Origin: Laetiporus sulphureus 93-53
Lineage: Eukaryota; Basidiomycota; Agaricomycetes; Polyporales; Laetiporaceae
Reading direction: 5' to 3'
NCBI RefSeq assembly: GCF_001632365.1
Contig: NW_024468523.1
Span: 290,988-354,987 of the forward strand
DNA length: 64,000 bases
Below are positions 35,592-48,020 of the stretch, in pieces; the first letter of the stretch is position 1; each line of letters starts with the position of its first letter. The notes under the pieces were generated by a model. The model saw only the letters and a list, made by a program, of their open reading frames with translations. It ran no database searches and was not told the DNA's origin. The position numbers and the translations under genes are program-made.

Positions 35592-36948
35592 GAGCGGAAC
35601 GTTACACAGTACGAGGAGGAGCGAGAGGTAGCGCGAGTCTCAGGCGGAAACCAACACGAACAACATGTGAAGAGAAGGACTCACCGTCGGGAAAGGGTGC
35701 CCGATGACTTATATACGGCAAGCCGGATTTCTGTCAGAACCGGGAAGTCTGATCATGACAGGCTGGTGAGTCAACGAAGCCGTTTAAGCTTAGCTAAGCC
35801 GCCAGCCCATATTTCTCCGTCCGTATCTCGCTTTCGACTTGCCTGACGTGCTCAGTCTCGTGCGCAATTTTACGACCGTGTGAGGCCGCGCAATGCGATG
35901 AAGGAAGTCATGAGTGAGTTTCAAGAGAAAGGAGGATGTCATGATCAGCACGTCACATTTCGGGAGCTTGCTCGACGTCCGCGTGATTGATCTCGACTCT
36001 CAAACTTTCTTCGATGAAACGCGACTCTCCGCTCGGTTCAGCACGGACGTCCTTCAAGGCACGAGATACATCGTCCTCCAGCGATGCAGGCAGCGGTCGA
36101 GCCACATCCATCGCTCACGACGCTTCTCGGGAAAACTCTGCTATCTTGCTACCGGGAATCAGATAGCATGCGATTGGTGCGCTACGCTTCAACCTGGAGG
36201 TTATGTGTATCTGCCCTCATGCGCGTATAGTCATAACAATGGATTCATCGGCACAGTGCAGGCAGCTACTTGACAATGGCATCTGTGGTCATTGGCAGAC
36301 CGGCAGTGGAAAACGGGCGGCTCACATGGCGACCACGGAACTTCCGGCAAATCCTCCCGCTCAGGCTATCGTTCGCGCTAACTGGCGATTGAGGTAATAG
36401 ATCGGCAGCCATCAAAGCCTGGACGCAATAAATATGTGCTCTGGCGAAGCTAACATACGAATGCGGCCGAAACGGACACGTTTGATCTCGCAGGCTGGCC
36501 ATAGCGCAGCATCCCAGGAACAGCTCAAGTCATCGTGCAGTCCCGTCTTTATCGTATGACGTCCATTCCTTCGCCACTTGCAGCCACTCATCATCACGTC
36601 TGGCACGCAGATCCGCTAACTACGGCCGCCAGCCACTCAAAGTTCCACCGCGACCGGAAGCGCACTCATCCATTAGCACGCTCACACCAAAGCCGGTCGT
36701 TGCCGAGCCTCGTTTCCTGCCACGTTCTCTCTCAGTGGCCACATCTCCGATAGCCACAAAGGACACGCGCTGCAACGGTTCGACGTATGGCCAAGCTATG
36801 AACAATGCCCGCCGCTTAAATATTTCACGCTCGGACTGGCCGCATCACGCAGGGCCACATCTGCCACCGCGATATATATAAATACAGCGCTGTTGCTGTA
36901 GACTTCTCACCCCCACTCCTCAGTTCCAGCGACAATTCTCGCCACAAA
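35592..36948. other. Divergent intergenic region
   Basis: No gene recognised in about 1.36 kb between the MFS gene and a gene on the opposite strand. Open frames here lack domain features. The promoters of both genes should lie here. Confidence 0.5.
36872..36883 (+). promoter_or_regulatory. TATA box upstream of the Ser/Arg-rich gene
   Basis: ATATATATAAAT lies about 66-77 bases before the ATG at 36949, within a GC-richer context and followed by a C-rich leader. Confidence 0.6.
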
Positions 36949-38517
36949 ATGTCTTCTACGCGTACGATGCTCCACCAACACAGTGGCTACGACCATGATG
37001 GTGCTCGGAGCTCTCCATCATCTCTCCCTATACCTATCGTTCGCTCTGCCTCGGAATCCGCGCTTTCGTACCGTCCAAGGCTGCGATTCGGAATCACAGA
37101 CGCGTTGGAGGAGAGTCTGCTGACTCCCGTTACTCACCGGCAACGACCAGCTCTTGCCGAGATCTCGCATCAAACCACGAACCGCGGCCGCGTCGCCAGG
37201 GATGCTGTTCCAAGGGAACCGTTCCCGGGCGCGCCGATGAACGAGTCTCTGCTCAGCTCTGGCCATATTTTCTCGCGTCCTGAAACGCGTAGCTTGCCGA
37301 CGCGTCGGCTCTCCAGGAGCAGCTCGGCGACGCGCAGCACAGGTCGCGAGTCGCGTTTGACTGAGTCGCATCGAAGGCATCGGTCACAGTCGCGCTCGCG
37401 CTCGCGCTCGAGAACAAAGGGCGACGATGCTGTCTCCAGTCTCAGTCTCCTCAAACCTGGCCAATGGTTCTATACTACTGAAGGGCTGACGCGAGGCGAT
37501 CTCTCGCCATCCAAAAGCTCGTATTCGGTGGCAGAGACCGTTCTTCCACGTCCTCAAACACCCACTCCAGAGGCCAAACGTCCCCGTTTCCAATCCGGCA
37601 TTCCTCATATCAGCACTCTATCAACCACCTCAGAAAAAGATGACATTTCGGAAATAATATACAGATCGCCTGCAAGGCTGCCTCTTGACGAGATTCCAAG
37701 ACCAACCACGCCGCGGCCTAGCCTCTCTGTCTTTGGAGAGCACGGTGATCACACCGGACGGGCCTCCTCGTCTTCTCTAGCGGCATTGTCCACAACCGCG
37801 CAAGCTGACGCTGAAGACCTTCCAGGCTCAATGTACCATATCCACAATGTCTCGCATCCAAGTCAAACTGCGGGGGAGCTAGTCATAGCACAATCGCGCA
37901 CGAGCTCTTCCATCATTACACCTAGTCCTCTTCCCAGAAACTCATCGCCGTTTAAATTCTTTGTGGACGATGACATCGACCTTGACGAAGACGAATGGAG
38001 TGCGGGCATGTCTGGTCCTCCAAGGATACCAACTCTCAGTGTTCGCGCCAAGGAGCTAGTGATGCCGCGCTCTCCTGACATCCCACCCATCGGCTCTGGA
38101 CGAAAAGTCCGAAAAGGCCCTAAAGGTGGACGACCTGAAGGCAGCGGTAGCACTTCGCAAAAAGAAGGCTCGCCGACACCACCAGAACAGGAGTACCATC
38201 GGCCAGTGTCTGTATACGTTCCGTCACCTTTGAATCCGACTCGACAACTGCCCGATCCTTTGCCTTCACCGGTGAAGGCACGATATTCTTCCTATGATCG
38301 GCCAGCCATCGTGCCGAGAAACAGGCTGTACGTTTCTTCTCGTCTCTATCTTGTTTTGACCTAGCTGATCATGTCTGATTGCAGAGATTGCAATGAGGGA
38401 ATATGTGGACCGTGCTGGCAATGTCTGCATACTTCTCCCGTGTGGCACGTGTGGATGAACAACTACATACGCAGCCGCCGATGGAGTGAGCCTTCCGGCA
38501 CTGCGCCTACCTTTTAA
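36949..38517 (+). CDS. Large disordered Ser/Arg-rich protein with a C-terminal Cys cluster, unknown
   Basis: Exon 1 (36949-38327) and exon 2 (38385-38517) give 503 residues. The start is MSSTRTMLHQHSGYDHDG. Most of the chain is low-complexity Ser/Pro/Arg, with an RS-repeat (SQSRSRSRSR near residues 145-155), an FKFFVDDDIDLDEDEWSAG acidic patch and a basic RKVRKGPKGGRP stretch. The second exon encodes a compact end, DCNEGICGPCWQCLHTS, then WHVWMNNYIRSRRW. The C-x4-C-x2-C-x2-C spacing could bind zinc or iron-sulfur, or form disulfides. No signal peptide or membrane span is visible. I do not recognise a family. A TATA box and close convergence with urease (164 bases between stops) frame the gene. 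Confidence 0.75.
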
Positions 38518-38681
38518 GGTTGAACTGAGATAAGATTATGACAATGTTTCTGTAATGAAAGTCTTCGCATGGAATACTGGATCAAGGATGTGCAATGCCC
38601 AAAATGTTATCTTCACATACTATACGCATACTGTAATAACACACTTTTATACAACTAAGATTCACAAATATTCATCTCGCT

Positions 38682-41600
38682 TCAGAATATGTTATAAGCC
38701 CTGGCCAAGGGGAGGCGATCTGCAGGCTCGATATCCATCAATACGCCATCCGCATGAACCTCATAGCTTTCCGGGTCGACCATCATCTCAGGCGTTGCAA
38801 AATTCCACTTCATATCCTTCTTCACGACATTACGACAGTTCATCACCGCCTCGCAGCGCTTCCTGAGTCCATAGCTCTGTATGACTCCCTCCTCGATGGA
38901 CACCTTCGACACGAACGAGACGGAGTTCATCGCCGCGGACATGGCGTGCGAGCCCCACATAGGTCGTCCGTAGAATGGCTGCACGGTGGGAATGGACGCG
39001 TTCGCGTCGCCCACCTGTGACTCGTCGTGAGCGTCCGTGATTACTCAAGTGTATTATTTATACTGACCTGCGCCCACGCAATGACGCCTGACTTCAATAC
39101 CATCTCAGGTTTTGACCCGAAGTTCTCGGGCTTCCACAGCACAAGATCCGCAAGAGCGCCAACGGCGACTTGCCCGACGAGATGACTGATACCATGAGAG
39201 ATTGCTCTTTGAAAGGCAGGATGAGCACCGCTACATATACGCGCGGTGACCTGACTCACGGATTGATAGTGTACTTGGAAATGTAGCGCTTAACGCGCGA
39301 GTTATCGCGCCCGGGCGCGTCGCCCAGGAGGGTCAAGGGCCCGCGGAGTTCGCGCAACTTGCTGGCGGTCCGCCAGGTCCGCGTGATGACCTCGCCGACG
39401 CGGCCCATAGCCTGTGAGTCGGAGCTGATCATCGAGATCGCGCCAATGTCATGGAGCACATCTTCTGCCGCCACGGTCTCTGCACGGATGCGGGACTCGG
39501 CGAACGCGAGGTCTTCAGGTATCGATTTGTCCAGGTGATGGCAGACCATCAGCATCTGAGCGGCTAGCAGTCAATACTAGTAGGACATCTGTCATCGATG
39601 GGAAGACATACATCAAGATGTTCATCAAGCGTGTTGTTGGTGTATGGGCGGGTGGGATTGGTGGATGATGGAAGAACGTTTTCAAGTCCGCATACGACGA
39701 TGATATCCGGTGCATGGCCGCCACCTGGAAACCATCATTACATTTGTGCTCTTCTTGTGATATCGAGAAAGCACTGACCCGCTCCTTCTGTATGATATGT
39801 ATGGATTGTACGGCCGCCGAACGCCTCGATTGTACCTACAATCACAGTGAGTCATGACAATATAATCTCATACGTCTCATACTTTCGACGAATCCACTTT
39901 CGTTGAGGGTATCTGTATGAATGTTGACCTAGACAATCGCAATGAGGCACTGGTCTCCGCATTGGCTGGACTATACAGACCTGTACATCATATTTGTCAC
40001 CAGTATCGAGGCAGCTCATGATAGCAGATGGCGTTGATCCCCAGTCCTCGTGCAATTTCAATCCGGCAGCCCCGGCTTTGACTATCTCTTCCAAAGCAGT
40101 TGGACCCGAGTCATTCCCTTTCCCAGTGAACGCAAAGTTCATCGGCAACCCGTCGGTCGTAGCCAACATATGTCTCATATAGAACGGACTCGGCGTGCAC
40201 GTCGTCGCGTTGGTACCTGCACTCGGACCAGTGCCTCCGCCGATCATCGTAGTCACGCCCGATGCCAAGGCCTCTGGCACCTGCTGTGGGCAGATGTAGT
40301 GGATGTGTGCGTCAACGGCGCCAGCGGTAACGATCAGCTTCTCGCCTGCGATGACTTCCGTGGTGGATCCGACGATGAGGTCAGGGTGCACGTTGGCCAT
40401 CACGTCGGGGTTGCCGGCTTTCCCGATGCCAACGATGTTTCCATGCTTCACGCCAATGTCAGCCTGTGTGACGACGAGGTGTCAATTCCCATATGGACTG
40501 GAGAATCCCTGCGCACTTTATAGATACCTGACCAGTCAACAATGAGTGCGTTGGTAATGACGAGGTCGAGTGTCTCCTTTTCAGACCGATTTGTTGCTTG
40601 GCCCATCCCTTCACGGATGCTCTTACCTTCGACATCAATCAGAATTCTGCTCTGATTTGGAACGAGGATGGATCATACGCACCTCCCCCAAACTTGACCT
40701 CGTCTCCATAGCATGTCTGTAATCCCAGGATCAGCATGTTTGACAGGGATACAAGACATCCCTTACCTCATCCCATTCGACTTCAATCCACAAAGAGGTA
40801 TCTCCAAGCCTGATTCGGTCGCCGACCGTAGGGCCAAACATAGCAACATACGCTTCCCTGCTGATCTCAGTATCCACAGAAATCTCGAGGGCACCTGGTT
40901 GCGGTGTATGCCTGAAGCCCCGCTGAACCAGATTCCGCACAATGTCCTCCGTGCGTGACGGGTCGACCACTCCGCTAGCAAGTCGGTTTCCGCCTGTGAT
41001 GTTCTTGAGGCCGGCGATGGAGCACAGAGTTACATGTTTTGTGTCTCCGGGCTCGAAGCGTACTGCAGTGCCTGCGGCAATGTCGAGTCGCTTCCCATAG
41101 GCCTTCGCTCTATCGAACGATAGCGCCTTGTTCGTTTCAATGAAATGGTAGTGAGAGCCGATCTGAGGAACACTTTAAGGTATTCAGCTTAGGTCGTAGG
41201 GTAGAGGACACACCTGAATTGGGCGATCGCCGTTATTCGTGACTCGTAGCTTCACTCGCTCACGTCCTCGGTTCAGGACGATCGTCTCTTTCTTGACTAT
41301 GACTGCGCCCGGGGCCTTCTCCCGAGCATACTCTGCTGGGTCTACAACGGGGAAAGCATGTTCCGGAGGCACAGGCAAGTACGACCCATATAAAGCAGCT
41401 GACAGCTCGACTGTATCGTTGCATATCGGGTCGTGTACTGTAACGAGGAACACGCTGAGCGGCAATTAGAAGCCGATATCCTCACAGACAGATGAGCATA
41501 CCCATCTGGGAACGTGCCCTCTACTTGTATCTCATGTAACAGGCTCGGAACCCCAGGAAGCACATGTCTTCTCCCGAGCAGCGTCTTGCCGTGCTGCATT

Positions 41601-41825
41601 AACTCGGCGACGGAATGTTTGCCATCTCGGATCCGCTCCTGAAGCTGTGAGGCGATGAGAGCTGTCGCCTCCGTCTGATTGAGCTGCAATCCTCGTGCGA
41701 GCCGCTTTTGGGCGAGGAATCCGGCCTGTATCGCGGTTCATTCACGACGTCGCGCGTGCCAGAGAGGCGAAGATACCAACTTGGTGGAGCAATAGTTTGG
41801 CCTCTTCCCGAGGTGAGATGCGCAT
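38682..41825 (-). CDS. ure1: Urease (single-chain, nickel enzyme)
   Basis: Fungal single-polypeptide urease with gamma, beta and alpha regions in order. The gamma part begins [15 protein letters not shown] and continues after an intron as [20 protein letters not shown]. The beta part has [15 protein letters not shown] and [11 protein letters not shown]. The alpha part carries the nickel ligands [12 protein letters not shown], the lysine to be carbamylated in [23 protein letters not shown] and GGHAPD. It also has the mobile-flap [19 protein letters not shown] and [10 protein letters not shown]. The end is [11 protein letters not shown] then [16 protein letters not shown]. It hydrolyses urea to ammonia and carbamate in the cytosol and needs accessory proteins not seen in this window. 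All active-site residues are present and about a dozen introns splice in frame. Confidence 0.97.
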
Positions 41826-42771
41826 GCTGTCTTCTCAGCCGTGGCAGTGTCAGTTGCAACACTGGACTGTCAGATGCGAATTGAATGAGGCCCCGTCAGC
41901 GTTTAGAACAGCTTGTGGCTGCCTGCGATAAGATTTAGTTGCAGCCACAACGAGAAGCGCCCATGGCAGATACCGATCTGATTGATGGAAGGCTGGGTTC
42001 GGAAGCGGCTTTAGGGCTTTCTTTCTCTCTGCCTACAGTGGCGACCATCCTGTGAATCTAGCTCAGTTGAACGCGTAGCATTCCTCAGCATCACTTCTGT
42101 AACAGCCAGCTGTACGCGCGCCTATCCTTGATCATCTGCAAGGTTGACTCAAAGCCACGTTGCACAGCATGTCCATCTGCCGCGAGCTTCCCCTCCATTG
42201 TGGCTTTGAAAACGCTGCTGTGTTCATTCATCTGACTTGGCTTTTGCAATGCTCCGCCGAGCTCCGTGCCTCGAGTGACCGCGGCCCAGCTAGCTTTTGA
42301 ACTCCGAAGCTGGGAAACTAGATACGGCAGTAATGATTCGACTTCCCAGAGGACATTGTATCGGTGCAGATGGCTCTGTCTGAGGTATCATGCAATCAAG
42401 AGTCTCACGTTCATCATTTCGCTGACTTGCATCTGGATCACTTGATGAACTCCTGCTCTAATACCGCCATTCCCTATCGTGCTGTTGGACACCAAGTTTC
42501 ATCCAAGATTGCACTACAGATGCGATCCCCTCAATTCTCGGCTCGGAACACACGGGAGTCGTGTAACCAGCGTGGCCAGATGGCGAGGAGACGCTGCGGA
42601 GCGCCCGGCAAAGGCCAGGCACCATACCGCGGACTCACGTGATTCTTCCCCAGCCTTCATATCCACTCGAGTTACTCCGTGAAACAAGTTCTTGTCTCCT
42701 GTCTCATCACTCCCCTTGTGCCCTCATCAACAGCGGCCGACAGTCATCATTTATACCCATCCCTGTGCTCG
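41826..42771. other. Divergent intergenic region upstream of urease
   Basis: No gene seen. It should carry the promoters of urease and of the next gene. Short open frames here have no known features. Confidence 0.5.
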
Positions 42772-43503
42772 ATGTCTTGCTCGGTGATCCAACCACAGAC
42801 TCCCGTCCCACCTGGACATCCTGGACGCCGCAAACGCACCATGTCCTTCTCGGCGCCACCACCCCACAAATCCCCGCGCACGAACACGCTTCGCCGCACA
42901 GGGTCCTATTTATCTCTGGAAGACATGCAGGCAGCAGTGGAGACGACGTTGTACGGACGAGCGGGGGCACCCTCTACCTCGCCCGCGGAACGGACCACGA
43001 GTTTGCCACGTACGCGGAGCATGAGACATTTGAAAGAAGAGAGAGACCGTCGCAAAGCAGCCTCGCGCTCCTCTCCGGCCGTCATTCAGACACCAGTTGT
43101 ACTCTCTCCAGCACCTATCGCCACCTGCGCCGCGATGCCCAGCTTCCGCACATCGTCCCCTCTCTCGCCACGACAGTCCGTCCTACCAGCGCGTGCGTCA
43201 TTCCCACGCTCAAAACAAGAGCCGGATCTCTACCGAGCAGCAATCGCCGCCCGCATGCGCATGTCGCCGGAGGGGAGAAGAATCCTATATATGGGCCCGC
43301 GATTAGCGCTGTCGATGTACACAGCGAATCGCGAACTGGAAAAGTCGATATATTCTGCGACGAGCGAGTTGGAGCGTATCGTCGCCGCCTCGCAAGGCGA
43401 TGCAGATTCCGACGTGGTTATGGCGGATAGCGACCCGGCGCTCAGCAAGTCCTGGGTTGTCGTACCGCCGGAGGATTGGGAGATGGTCGATTGCAGTGCA
43501 TAG
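42772..43503 (+). CDS. Short disordered protein ending in DWEMVD, unknown
   Basis: A single uninterrupted frame. Three in-frame ATGs are possible: 42679, 42772 and 42841 (MSFSAPPPHKSPRTNTL). I give 42772 (243 residues), but 42841 (220 residues) is equally likely. The chain is Ser/Pro/Arg-rich, with a possible helical segment GSYLSLEDMQAAVETTLYG and a charged RSMRHLKEERDRRKAASR. The C-terminal part is better ordered: EPDLYRAAIAARMRMSPEGR then YTANRELEKSIYSATSELER. The last residues, WVVVPPEDWEMVDCSA, contain an acidic-aromatic motif like those seen at LIR/AIM or short-motif ends. I do not recognise a family. Coding is supported by the long open frame and ordered C-terminus. Confidence 0.6.
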   Translation: MSCSVIQPQTPVPPGHPGRRKRTMSFSAPPPHKSPRTNTLRRTGSYLSLEDMQAAVETTLYGRAGAPSTSPAERTTSLPRTRSMRHLKEERDRRKAASRSSPAVIQTPVVLSPAPIATCAAMPSFRTSSPLSPRQSVLPARASFPRSKQEPDLYRAAIAARMRMSPEGRRILYMGPRLALSMYTANRELEKSIYSATSELERIVAASQGDADSDVVMADSDPALSKSWVVVPPEDWEMVDCSA

Positions 43504-46500
43504 GAGGGTTGGGAAAAGCGCAGTTGCTTGGTTGATGGGGACCTGTATGATGACAACAACGACGATGAAGACAATCTGCATGTGAGCTCAGCTCTTGCAT
43601 GCCAACAATCCATTCATGGCGATTGGTTGAAAATGGACAACCTGTTCTTGCCTGTCTCTACTCTATGCGCTCTGCATTCACTCTCTAATCCCATTTACTC
43701 TTGTGCTTCGGTTTGATGGACTGACGGTAGTTTGAGTACTGCCGCAGCGACGTTGTACATCTTCTCTGTAGCCCATACATGACATGCAGGTCTGCAATGC
43801 AAGTCCAGGTTTTACAAGCCAATCACGAGAAGGAGGTTCCTCTGAAAATGACGGCCAAGTTGATTGGGTGCACCCTGAGTGCCCATTATAGCAGCCGCCT
43901 TGCTTCAAGTGTGAAATACCAGCGAGGTGGCATATTCTCACCTGTGCACCGCGAAGTGGCGACGTTCTTGCCCCAATGGCAACATAGTTTTCTTCAATCA
44001 GCTAGCCGATCCAACCTGCTTGTCGTCAAGAGTCGACTATTATGGCACTAGCTCTCACAAGGACAGGCGCAGATCTGTCGGTGGCTATCACGCTCGTCCA
44101 CGGTGCCATCCATGCAGGAGACGCGTGTCGGCGCCTACTAGTACTTTTATCCCACTTTAGTACGCCTCAGAGCATACACGCGAATGAAGCAGACTCAAGG
44201 TGACCATGACAACGCCGTATGTTTCTCTTCACAAGCCTGACAATGAGATCAGGCCACGAATCGCCCGCTTCGATCATGGCCGGCTTGGTCTACCGTCTAT
44301 TGCGGAATACATGTCGGATGGATATCACTATGACTTACTTACGAAGTCGAGGATCGCCGTCATCGTGCCGTACACTAGCTGGACCTTCAAATGAGATTGA
44401 AGCAGCGGCTCGCGACCGGATTAGTCTTGGAGTGGTTCTTTTTTTGAAGGACCGGCCATGCGTGCGTGTCTCGCTCTCGTCATACCGGTACCAACCAATA
44501 CCCGTCACAGCGATTCTATGAGAGCTTCTCGATGCTTCTCGTGCCCGGTGTTCAGTCAGGGATATTACATTCGTCAGCCTCGAGCTCTACCCATGGAGTC
44601 CCAGCATCGCGCTGTGTCACTGAACTGTAGGAGCTTGCCGCATACCTAGACAATAGTTTAATGAGTGCTGTCCTCCAGCATCAGCATCAGATTCCTTGTA
44701 GCATCTCTCACGCGTCTTCCACCTAAGAAAGGATCATGGTATCATTGTTGTGTTAGCAGTGTAGTCTGTCCCTGACTAACAGCTGCTTGTGAAGAAGAAT
44801 TGTACTTGCGGGCAAACGTGCCCGCGGCCAGCTTCTCCAGGACAATCCAAATCGCCCGCTCTAGATGTCTAATTTATACGTAGCGCATATTCTCAGGCTA
44901 CATCTCTCAGCGAGGGATCCTAATATTTTATCCGCATCCGTCAGTATCATCCTCCGAGTCGATGACATTGACTTTAAATTTAAAAAAAACATGCGTAATA
45001 AAACTAACTGCGGCACACCTTTCTTCGGCTATCAGGCCGGCAATAGGCTGGCAGGTTGAACACGGCTGCAAGGGGCAAGTTTGGATTGTCTGTACGGAGA
45101 GACCGTGGCGATGAGTTGTTTAACCCTTGGAGCGGAAGCTTAAATTCTAATCGAAATGAACCCCGATCATCACAGATCTAGCCACGTGTTCCGCCAAAGA
45201 GCATCCGCGAAATCAATCCGGATGCACTCGCCGCTACTCGCCGCCATCACGCCGCACGTTGCTCGCGAGGCTCTCCACCGAGAGTGGCATGCTCAACTAT
45301 GTCTGTTAGTAAGTCTGGTCTGACAGGAATCGGTGCTCGGCGGTGTCGTGCGACGTGCATGATCATATGCAAAATACTCAGCGATTCTTCGAAACTCCGA
45401 CAAATGATGGGACACGACACATCGGCCTGGAGAGAAAAACCACACAGATGGCAGCGTTCTCATGCTACTGTCAAACCCTCGCACAGGACCCTACGCCGTC
45501 GATTTTCAGACTCGTTCTCGGCAACTTTTCTCTTTCAGGCTGGCGACTTTACTGTCACCCCAATTTGTCGACGAGAACATCGGAAGCATTCTGATCGGAT
45601 GGGTTGTACAAGACAATTGCTGGCGCAAGACTAGTCCGGCGCCGTGTGCCTCATACTCTAGACCCAGGCTTATAGTCCCGAACATCTGCCTCATTAGTTC
45701 ACACACACGCGGGTATCTTTGGGCAAGACGTTCAGTTCGGTAGACGCATTTTCGTAAGTGCTTGCCTTTTTCTCACCACAACATCAGCTACAAGACCATC
45801 CAGGGTCCTGATTGTGGGATACTCTGCATCTCATGACATAGCCTTTGAAACTCAGCATCCCGCGTCCTGTATTTCTCATCCGGCTGTCAATTAGATGGTC
45901 GGCGAGGCGAAGCGTCGGCGATAAGCTGTCAACGAGGAATAGCCGGATTGGTAACGTAAGACGGGTGCGACGGACATCGATGAGGTGTCAGCGTGTGCCC
46001 ATGGTCTTTGGTCAGAGGCGGTCAACTCGGTCACATAGCGCTCGTCATTCCTACCTTCGCAATAAGCTGACCAAATAATTTAGAGGACATGTTATACGGG
46101 ATTATCGCGACTATTCCCACCCGATGGCCTATTTAAAGGCGACGTCGTTTCGATTCATTGTCTGGAAATAGGCTACTTTTGACCGCGTGGAGACGGGAAT
46201 CGCTCCATACCACGGAGTTGAGACGATCGCAAAGCGCGCAAGATCTTCTCCAACAGGATCAGGCTATATTAAGCATGCAACATCCGCATGTGCCGAAGAA
46301 GCTTCTAGTTGTTTACTCCTCCCTCCGGCAGGGTGTAGAGATCCCTCCAACATCACTGCGTACCTTCGTTTTAAATGGCCACGTCATCTTGTCTGAAGAA
46401 CTGAAGCAATCCTTACGCGCTAACTTTCGGAGTCGAAACTGGCGTTGCAGTGTGCACCGCGGACCCGGTTATGGGCACCAGTCCGTTCAATGTGCGACTT

Positions 46501-46922
46501 CTGGCCCATTCTGGTTTTATTGGCGGAGAGGAACTCGTGTGCCTGTTATTTCGAAGCGGAGATGACGACCCGGATTCTCGGTAATCATGACAAGAATGTG
46601 GATAGACTTCGATGAGTGGAATGTGGTTGAATATACCGGTCCGCGGTCAACTTCTCAGGTTCCGTGTGAACATTCAAGAAGCACAGTAGGGCACACGATT
46701 TGTGGCCTACCTCGATGAGTGCAAACTGGTTATTTCATGACATATAAACTGGCTGACAGCGTATACTTTCGTAGAGTGAGCCTCTAAGGAAATGGTGGCT
46801 GGTATACATGACGGGCGTTATACGCAAGTTAGTCATTTGATACGCAATCCGAGCAAAGATCCGTCTAATCCCCGAGTGTACAAAATGTTACACGGCTCCA
46901 AGTATTCTCTGATAAAGACGTC
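43504..46922. other. Gene-poor stretch of 3.4 kb
   Basis: No gene that I can support. Several open frames of 60-135 codons exist (for example about 46158-46565), but they have no recognisable motif, no consistent splice partners and no low-complexity pattern like the neighbours. A TATTTAAAG word near 46131 is not followed by a convincing coding exon. Confidence 0.45.
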
Positions 46923-48020
46923 TCATGCAGCTTTCACAGCCCGCTCTAGTGGGGCCATCATGTCCTCTGGATTGCCGATCCAGTGGACAACCCTATCCTT
47001 GGTGGTGATAATAAACGCTGTTCAAATCCATATGTGAACATGCCATAAGAACCGCAAGATGAGCGCTCACCCAGTGGTATGGACAAATTCTGTCCTGGTT
47101 CGAACAGCGCTGAAATGGTCCTCATCAGTCATATCGCATTACTTCAGGGACGGACAACACGGAACCTTGCACCGCAACACGCTTCGAATCGATGTATGTC
47201 GGGTATTCCATGTCCTTTCTGCCACTGACGAACTTCTTCACCACCGTGCGGTCGATTTCCGCCTTTGTGAAGATGCCTTCATGATCGAAGGATATGACCT
47301 TGACATCTGGCATCGTCGCGCTAACCTTCGACAGCAGTCCGCAAACCACATGACACGGCTGGAGCAGGTGCCCATTGAGTTCTGACAGCGAAGCACGGAA
47401 ATAGCGTACGCACCCGGCACCATCTTAGAGCGGTTGCAAATATCCGTTAGTCATGCACCATCATGCCGAGGAGATAAGCGTATAGATGGACTCACGATGC
47501 CCAGTATTCGACGACTAACACCTTTTTGTCTCGCCAGCCATCTTTGCTTGGCCGTATACATTCGAACGCATCGGCATCGAGCCAATCAAGGTCTACCCTT
47601 TGTCCTAACAGCGGACTCTTCCAGCCAGGGCGTAAGAACGCGGGCGGGCCTTTCTTCATCTGATCCTGCAGCGCATCCCAAGGAGGCAGCCTGGCCCTTT
47701 TCATGAACTTGTCGACAACTGCGGGATCATGGGCCGCTCGAAATTTTGCTGCGGACAAAGCGATATGTAAGCAGGCGATCAATCGATGCGGCCGCTACTC
47801 ACCGACAGCAGCATCCCACCGAGCTGCCATTGTCCATGGAAGTATGCGAAATGGTGAAGGCGTTAGGATAATGCAGACACTCGCTGCAGAGAAGGAAACG
47901 ATCACCTTGGTCCCATTTAGCCTCGTAGAGTGGCTGGAAGACCGCCCAGACGTTCGTCTTGAAGTCATTCATGGCGGCGAGCTCCTCTGGAGTCTCTGAG
48001 TCTCTCTTAGCGGACGTCAT
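46923..48020 (-). CDS. Thioredoxin-fold (TlpA/redoxin-like) protein with WCRPC
   Basis: Exons at 48020-47906, 47823-47803, 47748-47496, 47423-47414 and 47358-47166, plus two 3' exons, splice in frame. The start is MTSAKRDSETPEELAAMNDF. A conserved N-terminal part includes RAAHDPAVVDKFMKRARLPPW. The thioredoxin strand VLVVEYWAS joins a WCRPC redox centre, then MPDVKVISFDHEGIF, and the end is AFIITTKDRVVHWIG then PEDMMAPLERAVKAA. This matches thiol-disulfide oxidoreductases of the TlpA/redoxin type. Fungal homologs are uncharacterised as far as I know, so the partner is unknown. No signal peptide is visible, so it is probably cytosolic. The fourth exon is only 10 bases and carries the Trp-Cys-Arg of the active site. 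Confidence 0.82.

Noticed and set aside
46158..46565. 135-codon plus-strand frame in the gene-poor region
   Set aside because: No motif, no splice partners and composition unlike neighbouring genes. It could be chance.
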